A stretch of 64,000 nt of DNA, taken from assembly GCA_019352875.1 (NCBI GenBank), contig JAAAFW010000004.1:62001-126000 (forward strand), read 5' to 3'. Below are positions 26,665 through 34,612 of this stretch, one piece after another (position 1 is the stretch's first letter; each line of letters opens with the position of its first letter). Under the pieces are notes generated by a model that was given only the letters and a program-made list of their open reading frames with translations, was not told the origin of the DNA and ran no database searches. This stretch comes from Pedobacter cryoconitis. GTDB taxonomy: Bacteria; Bacteroidota; Bacteroidia; Sphingobacteriales; Sphingobacteriaceae. Position numbers and translations under genes: made by a program.

Positions 26665-27482
26665 ACGATTGTGGTAATTTGTTCAAACAGGGTTTTTGTA
26701 ACTTTTCCTGTATGTCCTGTACCTACAGCTTTCCCATCTATTTCTAAAACAGGAAGTAAATGCTTGGTGGTGCTTGTTATAAATGCTTCGGATGCATTTG
26801 CAAGCTCTTCCAGGTTGAAATCTCTTTCTACTATACGGAAGCCTTGCGCTGCAAGAGAAAGTATATTTTTACGGATTACTCCTGGTAATATCTGTGTTGC
26901 TGCGGTAACTATTTCCTGATCATGATTAACGATGAAGAAGTTTGCTCTTGGACATTCTCTTATCCATCCCTGGTTATGGTATAACACGTCATGGGCACCC
27001 GCCTGCCGGATCGTCGGCTGCAGCCAGATTGCCATGGCGTAATCCAGAGTTTTAATTCCCGAAAGCTGCCGCTGATAATCAAACGTCATCAATTTAATTC
27101 CTTGTTCCTGTAGTATAAGCGGGGCCTGCAGCTGGGTTTGGCTGATCACCAGATTTGGAGGAGTATTGAGCAGGTAACCATCGCTTGAATAGCCTCCGGT
27201 TAAAGTAAGTCTGATTCCTGAATCTGGGATCTGGTTGTTTTCTGTCAATTCCTCCAGAATCTTTACGATAGCTTTTCGGTCCAGATCAATTTCCAGATGC
27301 ATCTGTGCAGCTGAACTAAAGAACCTGTCCAGGTGATCTTCAAGGAAAATGGCTTTTCCATTAACAGTCTTAAAAAAATCGAAGATCCCGTAACCTCGCT
27401 GGATAGACAGATCGGAAATCTGAAGACTGGCCGCGGTAAGGGGTACAAACCTGTCGTTTATGAAAACCTGCTTGTTTGACAT
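26643..27482 (-). CDS. Aminotransferase class IV (D-amino-acid / branched-chain type)
   Basis: A 279-residue fold-type-IV PLP enzyme. It shows the N-terminal VFINDRFVPLTAASL strand, RGYGIFDFFKTVNGK, HLDRF, the Lys in GIKTLDYAMAIW as the Schiff-base position and the late phosphate-binding glycine segment. It could act as D-alanine aminotransferase, branched-chain aminotransferase or aminodeoxychorismate lyase; the sequence alone does not decide. The frame allows a Met six codons earlier, but MSNKQVFIND at 27482 is the more usual start. Not in an operon; convergent with topB. Confidence 0.85.
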   Translation of the reverse strand: MSNKQVFINDRFVPLTAASLQISDLSIQRGYGIFDFFKTVNGKAIFLEDHLDRFFSSAAQMHLEIDLDRKAIVKILEELTENNQIPDSGIRLTLTGGYSSDGYLLNTPPNLVISQTQLQAPLILQEQGIKLMTFDYQRQLSGIKTLDYAMAIWLQPTIRQAGAHDVLYHNQGWIRECPRANFFIVNHDQEIVTAATQILPGVIRKNILSLAAQGFRIVERDFNLEELANASEAFITSTTKHLLPVLEIDGKAVGTGHTGKVTKTLFEQITTIVKKQAGL

Positions 27483-27600
27483 AATATCTTTTTTATGCAA
27501 TGATAAGAAAAATAAGCAGGCTGAAATCTCCTATTGACTATATTCGTTCTTTTATTATACTGTCTATTTTGAGATTGTACGTTCTATAAAGAATTTATTC

Positions 27601-28698
27601 ATGATTATTGATTTTGTTGTTTTTCTGCTAATCTGCTTTTTGCTTTTTCTGATATGGAGAATGCCTGTTTTTGGAAGCCTGCCACGGGGTAAAAGGCTGG
27701 AGCTGATTAAAAGTAAGTTTTATTATAAGGATGGCAGCCTGAAGAATCTTTCGGACACGCCAATGAAACCGGAAAATGTGACCTATATCCAGATGTTTTC
27801 TGCTTTTTTAAAGAAAAATCCATTACGCAGACCGCCTGCACCGCTTCCGGTTTTGAAGCCGGATTTTACTAATTCATCGCAGACCAGGCTTACGTGGTTT
27901 GGACACTCCAGTTATTTACTGCAGATATCAGGATTAAACCTACTGGTAGACCCGGTTTTTAGTCCGAGAACATCTCCTTTTAGTTTTGTCGGCTCATTGA
28001 ATTATGCGGGAACGGAACAGTTAAGGCTCGAAGATTTACCAGATATCGATATTTTATTAATTACCCATGATCATTATGATCATCTGGATTATCAGTCCGT
28101 TTTGAAATTAAACGGGAAAACAAAACATTTTCTTACATCGCTTGGCGTCGGGGCTCACTTGCAGCGCTGGGGTATTCCGGAATCAAAGATCACAGAGATG
28201 GCCTGGTATGAAACGACAACTTTGTCAGGGCTTCAATTCACAGCTTGTCCTGCACGACACTTCACAGGCAGGTTATTTAAGCGAAATCAAACACTATGGT
28301 CTTCCTTTGTTGTTCAGTCTGCTGATAAACGAATATTTCTCGGTGGAGATTCGGGTTATGATACCCATTTTAAGGAAATTGGAGAGAGGTTTGGATCTTT
28401 TGATCTTGCTATACTGGAATGTGGGCAGTATAATGTTTATTGGCCGTTTATTCACATGTTCCCTGAGCAAACGGTGCAAGCTGCTATAGATCTGAATGCT
28501 AAGGCACTTCTCCCTGTACACTGGTCTAAGTTTTCTCTGGCATTGCACGACTGGAATGATCCGGTTATCCGTGTAGTTAAGGCTGCTGCTGAGGCTCAGC
28601 TACCAATTGCGACCCCACACCTGGGTGAAACTATGACTATCGGTGATCCTTATCCGATAACGCAGTGGTGGCTAAATTTAGCGGCTGCTAAACAATAA
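27601..28698 (+). CDS. Membrane-anchored MBL-fold (UlaG/NAPE-PLD-like) hydrolase
   Basis: A 365-residue protein with an N-terminal transmembrane anchor (residues 3-23) and a metallo-beta-lactamase fold. Motifs in order: LTWFGHSSYLLQI, LLVDPVFS, THDHYDHLD (HxHxDH zinc site), ACPARHFTGR, FLGGDSGYD and LPVHWSKFSLALHDW. The ACPARHFTGR and HW segments are characteristic of the NAPE-PLD-like branch, which includes phospholipid-processing phosphodiesterases. The active site is presumably at the membrane surface. Lipid substrate is inference. The gene precedes a separate three-gene miaA operon by 36 bases. Confidence 0.9.
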   Translation: MIIDFVVFLLICFLLFLIWRMPVFGSLPRGKRLELIKSKFYYKDGSLKNLSDTPMKPENVTYIQMFSAFLKKNPLRRPPAPLPVLKPDFTNSSQTRLTWFGHSSYLLQISGLNLLVDPVFSPRTSPFSFVGSLNYAGTEQLRLEDLPDIDILLITHDHYDHLDYQSVLKLNGKTKHFLTSLGVGAHLQRWGIPESKITEMAWYETTTLSGLQFTACPARHFTGRLFKRNQTLWSSFVVQSADKRIFLGGDSGYDTHFKEIGERFGSFDLAILECGQYNVYWPFIHMFPEQTVQAAIDLNAKALLPVHWSKFSLALHDWNDPVIRVVKAAAEAQLPIATPHLGETMTIGDPYPITQWWLNLAAAKQ

Positions 28699-28734
28699 TT
28701 TTTTGCTGGTGTTATACAGCAAAACTCAATCAGC

Positions 28735-29067
28735 ATGAAAAAGACAGATGAAATTGAAATCTTCCAGACTGTAAGAGCTGACCTTCAGCCTTACGCGACT
28801 TTAGGATTTACTAACAGGCTTAATTCAGAAAATGGTTATGATCTCTGGGCGGAAAAGAAAAACGTGGTTAATGGACATGAGGTTCATGAATTATTTTTTG
28901 CCGGTCTCAAGATTTCAGGTGGCACGGTTATACTGAGCTTATTTCCTGATGACTTTCCACAACATGAAGAGGTCAGTTTACGTACACTTGATGAAGTTAA
29001 ACTAAATCAGCTGGATGATAAAATTGCTCTGGCATTTAAAATATTTAAAGAAAACGAGTGGATATAG
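28735..29067 (+). CDS. Uncharacterised small protein, first gene of the miaA operon
   Basis: A 110-residue soluble alpha/beta protein. I do not recognise a family. Visible features: an N-terminal helix (EIEIFQTVRADLQPYATLGF), a central strand set (HEVHELFFAGLKISGGTVILSLF) and an acidic C-terminal helix. It overlaps the next gene by ten bases and has an ordinary ATG 36 bases after the hydrolase gene. Overlap with its downstream neighbour suggests coexpression, but nothing indicates a function. Confidence 0.7.
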   Translation: MKKTDEIEIFQTVRADLQPYATLGFTNRLNSENGYDLWAEKKNVVNGHEVHELFFAGLKISGGTVILSLFPDDFPQHEEVSLRTLDEVKLNQLDDKIALAFKIFKENEWI

Positions 29068-29894
29068 CTCCTGCCTTCTGGCATATTGATTTAATAAAAA
29101 AACTTGAGGAACAGAAAGTAATAATCGGGTCAGTTTCTGATACCGGCTCTTTACTTGAACTGAAATCCGGAAATTGCGATGAGACCGGAAACATAATCTT
29201 TCTGAATCTTTTGAGCCTTGGGATAAAATACAGTCCCGAGGCCTTAGTTAAATTGAAGAACGATTACAGCGCAAAAGGAATAACATTGATTCAACTTTGG
29301 GAGGATATATGGGAATCACGCCCGGTTCAGGTGATAAACCGGTTATTGTCTTTACTAGGGTTAAATCAGCAGCGGGTTCATGGCCGGCAAACAACAGTTA
29401 GTCCTGTTAGTCAGACAGAAGCCGATCATTTTATGGACCAATACCATTTACAGGGCGGTGTTAAATCCAGATACCGGCTTGCCCTTATGTCAAAAGGAGA
29501 AATGGTAGCAGTTGCAACATTTTCTGCCAGACGCCGGATGTCACTTATTGCTGAAACTTATTATTCAGTTGAACTGATTCGTTTTGCCAGTGTTTCCGGC
29601 GTGGTTGTACAGGGGGGACTGAGTAAATTGATCAGGCATCTGATCAATTTAGTGAAACCAGATGACGTAATGACTTATGCTGATCTTGACTGGTCTTCGG
29701 GTGCTGCGTATGAAAAACTGGGATTTACATTGGTTCATACACAACCGGCATCAGAAATCTGGGTGAGTCGTTCTTCTGGTAAAAGGTACTTTGAGCACCG
29801 TCTGCCACCCGATTTTGTCCTGGATCCCGCGGAATATATTCCAGTATTCAACACAGGTAATTTAAAATATATATTATACTTAAATGGAAGATAA
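29058..29894 (+). CDS. Phage-type endonuclease-like/GNAT-like two-part protein
   Basis: A 278-residue protein starting at GTG. Residues about 75-100 (ITLIQLWEDIWESRPVQVINRLL) match the end of the Vsr-like endonuclease segment in phage-encoded proteins. Residues about 115-230 carry a second part with YHLQGG (129-134), GEMVAVATFS, a VELIRFAS strand and the diagnostic YADLDWSSGAAYEKLGF (207-223). In phage homologues I recall that last motif as a YADRRWSxGxLYEKLGF type. The N-terminal zinc-finger part of phage versions is not evident. It overlaps its upstream neighbour by ten bases and miaA by eleven, so it is embedded in a housekeeping operon. Function unknown. Confidence 0.7.
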   Translation: MDIAPAFWHIDLIKKLEEQKVIIGSVSDTGSLLELKSGNCDETGNIIFLNLLSLGIKYSPEALVKLKNDYSAKGITLIQLWEDIWESRPVQVINRLLSLLGLNQQRVHGRQTTVSPVSQTEADHFMDQYHLQGGVKSRYRLALMSKGEMVAVATFSARRRMSLIAETYYSVELIRFASVSGVVVQGGLSKLIRHLINLVKPDDVMTYADLDWSSGAAYEKLGFTLVHTQPASEIWVSRSSGKRYFEHRLPPDFVLDPAEYIPVFNTGNLKYILYLNGR

Positions 29895-30816
29895 TCCACT
29901 CCTCGTTGTATTGGGGCCTACTGCTTCGGGGAAAACCAGATTAGGGGTCAGTCTGGCGCGTTCGCTGGCAACTGAGTTAATCAGCGCAGATAGCCGCCAG
30001 GTGTTTAAAGATATGGATATTGGTACCGGCAAGGATCTCCAGGAGTACGGGCAAGGTGAAAATGCTATTCCTTATCATCTGATAGATATTCTTGAGGCGG
30101 GAGACAGTTATAATGTCAATGCATTTAAAGAAGACTTCTATACTATATACGGTAACTTGAGAAAACGTAACAAGATTCCATTATTATGCGGCGGAACAGG
30201 AATGTATATTCATACCATTTTACAGGACCAGCCTTATACTGCAATTCCCGTAAATGCAGATCTGCGGGCTTCGCTTCCACAGCAAGATCATATCCAGCTG
30301 CGGGACATCCTGCTCACTTACCCGCCGGCTTTTACTGCGCATGCAGATCTTTCTTCAGCTAAACGAATGGTGCGTGCGATAGAGGTTGCTGATTATCTCC
30401 GGACAAATGATCTTGACCCGATTAAAAGGCCGGTATTGGATCCCCTGGTTATTGGGCTTGTTCCAGATGTTGAGCTTCGCAGATCCAGAATCAAAGAGCG
30501 TTTGGATATACGTTTGCATTCTGGATTGATAGAAGAGGTAGATAGGCTATTAAAAAAGGGAATAAGCCCGGAGAAGCTAACATTTTATGGGTTGGAATAT
30601 AAGTTTGTAACAGCTTACCTGCAGAATGAGATGACCCGGGAAGATCTGGAGGAGAAGCTCTATTTTGCGATCAGGCAGTTTGCCAAAAGACAAATGACTT
30701 TTTTCCGTAAGATGGAAAAAGATGGTGTTATAATTAATTGGATAGACGCAGGCCAAAGTCCGGAGCAGATCCATGATCAGGCATTAGCTATGGTTGCAGA
30801 TAAATGGAGTTTATAG
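29884..30816 (+). CDS. miaA: tRNA dimethylallyltransferase
   Basis: A 310-residue enzyme adding dimethylallyl to N6 of A37 in tRNAs reading UNN codons. P-loop GPTASGKT is at residues 11-18; ISADSRQVFKDMDIGTGK supplies the catalytic Asp and substrate residues. LLCGGTGMYIHTIL and the C-terminal RQFAKRQMTFFRKM are family marks. It overlaps the phage-like gene by eleven bases. The hairpin directly after the stop probably ends the transcript. Confidence 0.96.
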   Translation: MEDNPLLVVLGPTASGKTRLGVSLARSLATELISADSRQVFKDMDIGTGKDLQEYGQGENAIPYHLIDILEAGDSYNVNAFKEDFYTIYGNLRKRNKIPLLCGGTGMYIHTILQDQPYTAIPVNADLRASLPQQDHIQLRDILLTYPPAFTAHADLSSAKRMVRAIEVADYLRTNDLDPIKRPVLDPLVIGLVPDVELRRSRIKERLDIRLHSGLIEEVDRLLKKGISPEKLTFYGLEYKFVTAYLQNEMTREDLEEKLYFAIRQFAKRQMTFFRKMEKDGVIINWIDAGQSPEQIHDQALAMVADKWSL

Positions 30817-30861
30817 TTTAAAGAATATTAGTATTTATTTTAAATTTTAATATTCTTTAAA
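30817..30861. terminator. AT-rich hairpin directly after miaA
   Basis: Perfect 14-bp arms (30817..30830 and 30848..30861), reading TTTAAAGAATATTA, with a 17-base loop. It starts at the base after the miaA stop. The stem is nearly all A/T, so it is a weak terminator or an RNA-stability element. Confidence 0.5.
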
Positions 30862-30979
30862 TGGTATTTTATGTTCTTTTTTATTGAAATAATATCTATT
30901 TACTGTTGTGGCATGCATTTTGTATTTATTGGGTATCTATCGTATTGATGGGCGCATTTTTTACATCGGGTTGTTATAT

Positions 30980-31000
30980 TAAGGAATGGTTCCTTTAATA
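30980..31000 (+). promoter_or_regulatory. Imperfect palindrome upstream of the secreted barrel gene
   Basis: A TTAAGGAA-type half-site faces TTCCTTTAA across a three-base centre, about 33 bases before the ATG at 31033. It could be an operator or an mRNA hairpin. Evidence is the symmetry only. Confidence 0.3.
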
Positions 31001-31032
31001 GATAACCACACACCAGTTAAAAGAATACTCAA

Positions 31033-31563
31033 ATGAAAAAATCTACTAAACTATTTGCAACTGCAGCGGCTGCAGTTACAATATTACTTTCTACTCAGGC
31101 AAATGCTCAAAAATTAGGTATAGGAGCAAATGTTGGTGTGCCGACAAGCAAACATTATAACTTTGCTGCCGGCGCTGATGTTCGGTTACAGTTCAATGCA
31201 ACTAAACAACTATCAATTCCTTTAGCGACAGGTTATACTCATTTCTTTGCTAAAGATGCACCCTATATTTTGGGTGGAGATGTACCTGATTATGCATATA
31301 TTCCTTTGAAAACAGGCTTGAAGTATTTCCTTGATCCATCTGGGTCAGGTGTTTATGCAATGGGTGAGGTTGGAGCAGCATTTGGTGTTTCAAAAGATTC
31401 CAAAACCACATTTCTGTATGCACCAACAATTGGTTATTCATGGAGCAGTGGTCTGGATCTTGGACTTAAATATGAAAATGCAGGGAAAGGTGATGCTTTA
31501 CGTTATTTAGGTAACAATAGCGGTCAGATTGCTTTACGTATTGCTTACGGGTTCAAGCTGTAA
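31033..31563 (+). CDS. Small secreted outer-membrane beta-barrel-like protein
   Basis: A 176-residue protein with a clear signal peptide (MKKSTKLFATAAAAVTILL, cleaved after ANAQ). The mature part consists of short amphipathic strands with repeated GxG and aromatic endings (IPLKTGLKYFL, VYAMGEVGAAFG, LDLGLKYE), finishing ALRIAYGFKL. This resembles the small porin-like outer-membrane proteins common in Bacteroidota. No specific family or ligand can be named. It is monocistronic, with a long terminator directly after it. Confidence 0.7.
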   Translation: MKKSTKLFATAAAAVTILLSTQANAQKLGIGANVGVPTSKHYNFAAGADVRLQFNATKQLSIPLATGYTHFFAKDAPYILGGDVPDYAYIPLKTGLKYFLDPSGSGVYAMGEVGAAFGVSKDSKTTFLYAPTIGYSWSSGLDLGLKYENAGKGDALRYLGNNSGQIALRIAYGFKL

Positions 31564-31588
31564 GCTGCCAGAAACAACTATCGGAATA

Positions 31589-31633
31589 TATAATAAAAAA
31601 CACGGTCAATTTCAGACCGTGTTTTTTATTATA
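31589..31633. terminator. 19-bp perfect hairpin terminator
   Basis: Arms 31589..31607 and 31615..31633 pair perfectly around a seven-base loop; the GC part is CACGGTC/GACCGTG and the outer part gives A-run/T-run. It follows the secreted barrel gene by 25 bases. Confidence 0.9.
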
Positions 31634-31829
31634 AATATCTTTCTTCTTATTTATACCGGAAAAACTCTCTGTCTGGTTTCGCGCGCATCTCAAATAATTG
31701 CAATATTTTAATTATAACAGCCATTTATCCTGTCCTTTTTTAAGTATTTAAAATTAAAATAGTAATTTGAGCAAAATACGAAATTGACAGATTAAACTTC
31801 ACCTGTTCATACTGAAGGTGGATTATTCA

Positions 31830-31860
31830 TTTGAATTCTTTCAGACGGTTAACAATTTTG
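31830..31860 (+). promoter_or_regulatory. Bacteroidota promoter of the DUF3347 lipoprotein
   Basis: A -33 TTTG (31830..31833) and a -7 box CAATTTTG (31853..31860, one mismatch to TAnnTTTG) are separated by 19 bases, the expected spacing. The start codon is 35 bases further on. Confidence 0.55.
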
Positions 31861-31895
31861 CAGGGCTTAAAAACAATAAATAAATATATATAAGC

Positions 31896-32438
31896 ATGAT
31901 GAAAAGATATATTGGAGTTGCTGTGTTATCAGTATTTATGGCATGTAATTCTTCAGAGCATTCAAAAAATGCACACGAAGATACTACTGTTATTGCTGCT
32001 GATACATTAGCAGTAAATAATGAAATCCAATTTAGTGAGCCCAGAATCGAAAATATCCTTAAAAACTACCTGATCTTGAAAAATACATTGGTCAGTAGCA
32101 AAGAAAGAGAAGCTCAGGGTGCTGCTAAAGAATTGGCCACAGCATTAAATAGTTATGAAGGATGTGAGAACACGGCACTGATTGCAGATAAAATTGGTAA
32201 CACTACCGACATCAAGATTCAGCGTAAAGAATTTACCGCTTTAAGCTCTGACATCATTGCGCTGTTTGAGCATGCAGATCTTAAGGCAGGGTTCCTATAT
32301 GTACAACATTGCCCAATGGCAAATAGTGGTAATGGCGGAGATTGGATCTCTTCGGAGAAGAAAATCAGAAACCCTTATTACGGTGACAGTATGCTGGAAT
32401 GCGGATCAGTCCTAAAAGAAATTAAACCAAAGAATTAA
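31896..32438 (+). CDS. DUF3347 lipoprotein
   Basis: A 180-residue lipoprotein. The signal sequence ends in the lipobox VFMAC with Cys17 as the lipidated residue; an acidic/Ser linker follows to about residue 40. The DUF3347 domain has IENILKNYLILKNTLVSSKEREAQGAAKELATAL and the Cys/His/Met-bearing segment GFLYVQHCPMANSGNGGDWISSE, where the His-Cys-x-Met pattern suggests copper binding, as proposed for proteins of this type. The C-terminal NPYYGDSMLECGSV motif is also typical, with another Cys and Met. Metal handling is inference from family context. It is flanked by terminator and promoter, so it is an independent unit. Confidence 0.9.
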   Translation: MMKRYIGVAVLSVFMACNSSEHSKNAHEDTTVIAADTLAVNNEIQFSEPRIENILKNYLILKNTLVSSKEREAQGAAKELATALNSYEGCENTALIADKIGNTTDIKIQRKEFTALSSDIIALFEHADLKAGFLYVQHCPMANSGNGGDWISSEKKIRNPYYGDSMLECGSVLKEIKPKN

Positions 32439-32527
32439 GCTCGATTCTTACTTTATAATGACGTGCTGTTAATAATAATATAACAGTTTTGTCACCATTA
32501 TTTAAGAGCTATTTTTATTTTAAATAT

Positions 32528-32535
32528 TATTTTTG
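32528..32535 (+). promoter_or_regulatory. -7 box TATTTTTG of gltA
   Basis: Exact TAnnTTTG 20 bases before the citrate synthase ATG at 32556. A -33 TTTG occurs only farther upstream (32488..32491) at a non-standard distance. Confidence 0.5.
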
Positions 32536-32555
32536 TTATTTATAAACTATAAGAT

Positions 32556-33842
32556 ATGTCAGATATTGCAGAAATTAAGATTGACGGAAAAGTGTACGAA
32601 TTTCCGGTTATTACGGGAACAGAAGGTGAGAAATCTATAGACATCTCTAAACTGAGGGAATTAACAGGACACATTACTCTTGACTTCGGCTACAAAAACA
32701 CCGGTTCTACTAAAAGTGCAATTACCTTTTTAGATGGTGAAAAAGGAATATTAAAATACAGAGGATACGATATAGAAGAACTTGCGGAAAAATCTACTTT
32801 CCTTGAAGTTGCTTACTTATTAATTTATGGTGATCTGCCAACTGTTTCAGAACTTGAAGGTTTTCAGGCCAACATCACTAAACATACCCTCATTCATGAG
32901 GACATGAAAAAGTTTTTAGATGGATATCCATCTAAATCTCACCCGATGGCTCAGTTAGCATCTTTAGTATGCTCTCTGTCTACATTTTATCCAGAATCTC
33001 TTCAGGCTAATTCTTCACCGGAAACAATGGATCAGACTATGATCAAATTACTGGCGAAATTCCCTACTATAGTTTCATTCATTTATAAAAAGTCTTTAGG
33101 TCATCCACTGATTTATCCTAAAAATAAGTATGATTACGTCAGCAACTACCTGAACATGACTTTTGGTCAGCGTACCGAAGAAGTTGAGATTGATCCGGTA
33201 GTAGTTAAGGCGATGAACACGTTATTAATTCTTCATGCAGATCACGAACAAAATTGTTCTGCATCTACGGTAAGAATGGTTGGTTCTTCTGATTGTAATT
33301 TATACGCTTCAGTATCGGCTGGTATTGCTGCTTTATGGGGTCCGCTTCATGGTGGTGCAAACCAGGCAGTAATAGAAATGCTTGAGCGAATTAAAGAGGA
33401 TGGAGGAGATACCGAAAAATGGATCAATAAAGCAAAAGATAAAAATGATCCTTTCCGTATGATGGGCTTCGGTCACAGAGTTTATAAAAACTTTGATCCA
33501 CGTGCGAAAATTATCAAAAAAGCATGTGATGATATCCTGGAAAAATTAGGTATTAATGATCCTGTTTTGGAAATTGCTAAAAAACTGGAAGAAGCTGCAT
33601 TAAGTGATCCATATTTTGTAGAGCGTAAATTATATCCGAATGTCGATTTTTATTCAGGAATAATTTACAGAGCTCTGGGTTTCCCTACTGATATGTTTAC
33701 CGTTCTTTTCGCATTAGGCCGTCTTCCGGGATGGATAGCACAATGGAAAGAAATGCATGAAAACAGAGAGCCGATCGGTCGTCCACGTCAGATTTATGTT
33801 GGACATACAAACCGTGAGTTTACTGCTCCTGAAAACAGATAA
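32556..33842 (+). CDS. gltA: Citrate synthase
   Basis: A 428-residue citrate synthase condensing acetyl-CoA and oxaloacetate. Catalytic elements: HADHEQNCSASTVRMVGSS with the first active-site His, LHGGANQAVIEML with the second His, GFGHRVYKNFDPRA, and PNVDFYSGI with the catalytic Asp. The length and N-terminal domain fit the Gram-negative type II enzyme. It is monocistronic, with its own -7 box and a strong hairpin downstream. Confidence 0.97.
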   Translation: MSDIAEIKIDGKVYEFPVITGTEGEKSIDISKLRELTGHITLDFGYKNTGSTKSAITFLDGEKGILKYRGYDIEELAEKSTFLEVAYLLIYGDLPTVSELEGFQANITKHTLIHEDMKKFLDGYPSKSHPMAQLASLVCSLSTFYPESLQANSSPETMDQTMIKLLAKFPTIVSFIYKKSLGHPLIYPKNKYDYVSNYLNMTFGQRTEEVEIDPVVVKAMNTLLILHADHEQNCSASTVRMVGSSDCNLYASVSAGIAALWGPLHGGANQAVIEMLERIKEDGGDTEKWINKAKDKNDPFRMMGFGHRVYKNFDPRAKIIKKACDDILEKLGINDPVLEIAKKLEEAALSDPYFVERKLYPNVDFYSGIIYRALGFPTDMFTVLFALGRLPGWIAQWKEMHENREPIGRPRQIYVGHTNREFTAPENR

Positions 33843-33862
33843 TCAAATCAGTCAGCTGAATA

Positions 33863-33913
33863 AACTGCATAAAAAAACCTCCATATTCAATATGGAGGTT
33901 TTTTTATGCAGTT
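33863..33913. terminator. 25-bp perfect inverted repeat, bidirectional terminator
   Basis: Arms 33863..33887 and 33889..33913 are perfect complements around one central base. The GC-rich part is ACCTCCATAT/ATATGGAGGT, with A and T runs outside. It follows gltA and extends ten bases into the coding end of the convergent oxygenase gene (stop at 33904), so that gene's last codons are part of the hairpin. Confidence 0.88.
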
Positions 33914-34503
33914 ACTTTGAGCCAGCCAGTTATACTCATTCTGGACCTATGACTTATCAAAACCTCATGTGGTAATTCGTTACTTTTAAAAAACACACCT
34001 TTTCTGTTATCGGGAGAAATCAGTTGCTGTTCTTTTTCGGGATGGTGTATACAAAGTTCTCCACCGTCTTCTGGTATCCAATTCTCATTCAGATAAATAA
34101 TCATGCTGTATTTGCGGCTTTGGTTATTGTTGAACTGATCGAGATGAGTTTTGTAGAAACTGCCTTTTTCATAAAGTGTATAATGAAATTCATAACCGGT
34201 AATACCCGTATAGCAGGTACTGTTCAGGTAGAGGATGAATTTATCCATCAAAATAAAAAACTGCTGTTCGCTTATATTTTCATGACTTCTGTCAAGCCAG
34301 TGAATCTGGTCGCTTCTGACTAATTTATCCTTGTTGGAAATTTGTGCATTTCCGGTTCCTGCATCTTTGAGAAGATCGTCGGTTTTAAGTTGAAGAATAT
34401 TGTCTCTTAGTCCTTTGGCGAGTAATATTGGAAAGAATTCTGTAGAGATTCCTACCTGATCAGTGATGAAACCGTCAATTAGCGTTTGAAATTCGTTTTG
34501 CAA
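33904..34503 (-). CDS. 2OG-Fe(II) oxygenase (prolyl-4-hydroxylase-like), TTG start
   Basis: A 199-residue double-stranded beta-helix oxygenase. Iron ligands are H120-x-D122 in THLDQF and H179 in ELPHEVL; R188 in SRMSITGWL anchors 2-oxoglutarate. The segment YSMIIYLNENWIPEDGGELCIH matches prolyl-4-hydroxylase-like enzymes; substrates may be proteins, translation factors or small molecules. The frame is open upstream to a stop near 34576 with no ATG or GTG, and the first internal Met lies well into the domain, so TTG at 34503 is the likely start. Convergent with gltA. Confidence 0.88.
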   Translation of the reverse strand: MQNEFQTLIDGFITDQVGISTEFFPILLAKGLRDNILQLKTDDLLKDAGTGNAQISNKDKLVRSDQIHWLDRSHENISEQQFFILMDKFILYLNSTCYTGITGYEFHYTLYEKGSFYKTHLDQFNNNQSRKYSMIIYLNENWIPEDGGELCIHHPEKEQQLISPDNRKGVFFKSNELPHEVLISHRSRMSITGWLKVTA

Positions 34504-34612
34504 ACCTGCATTTTTACACTGTCTTCGGCAATCCGCCGTTCGGCGATCAAGGTAGCTATTTAATTCTATCTTTGATCAGTGCGTAAATATGTTTGGTAAA
34601 GGTAAATCAATG

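Larger units (their letters stand above)
31564..31895. other. 332-base gap: terminator, then promoter of the lipoprotein gene
   Basis: The first 70 bases hold the hairpin terminator, and the last 70 hold a well-spaced promoter. The middle, about 31634..31829, is AT-rich without repeats or a credible ORF. A short frame at 31529..31711 lacks protein-like composition and runs through the terminator. Confidence 0.5.

Noticed and set aside
31529..31711. 60-codon frame running through the terminator after the barrel gene
   Set aside because: It overlaps the end of the barrel gene and includes the hairpin; composition follows the AT-rich DNA.
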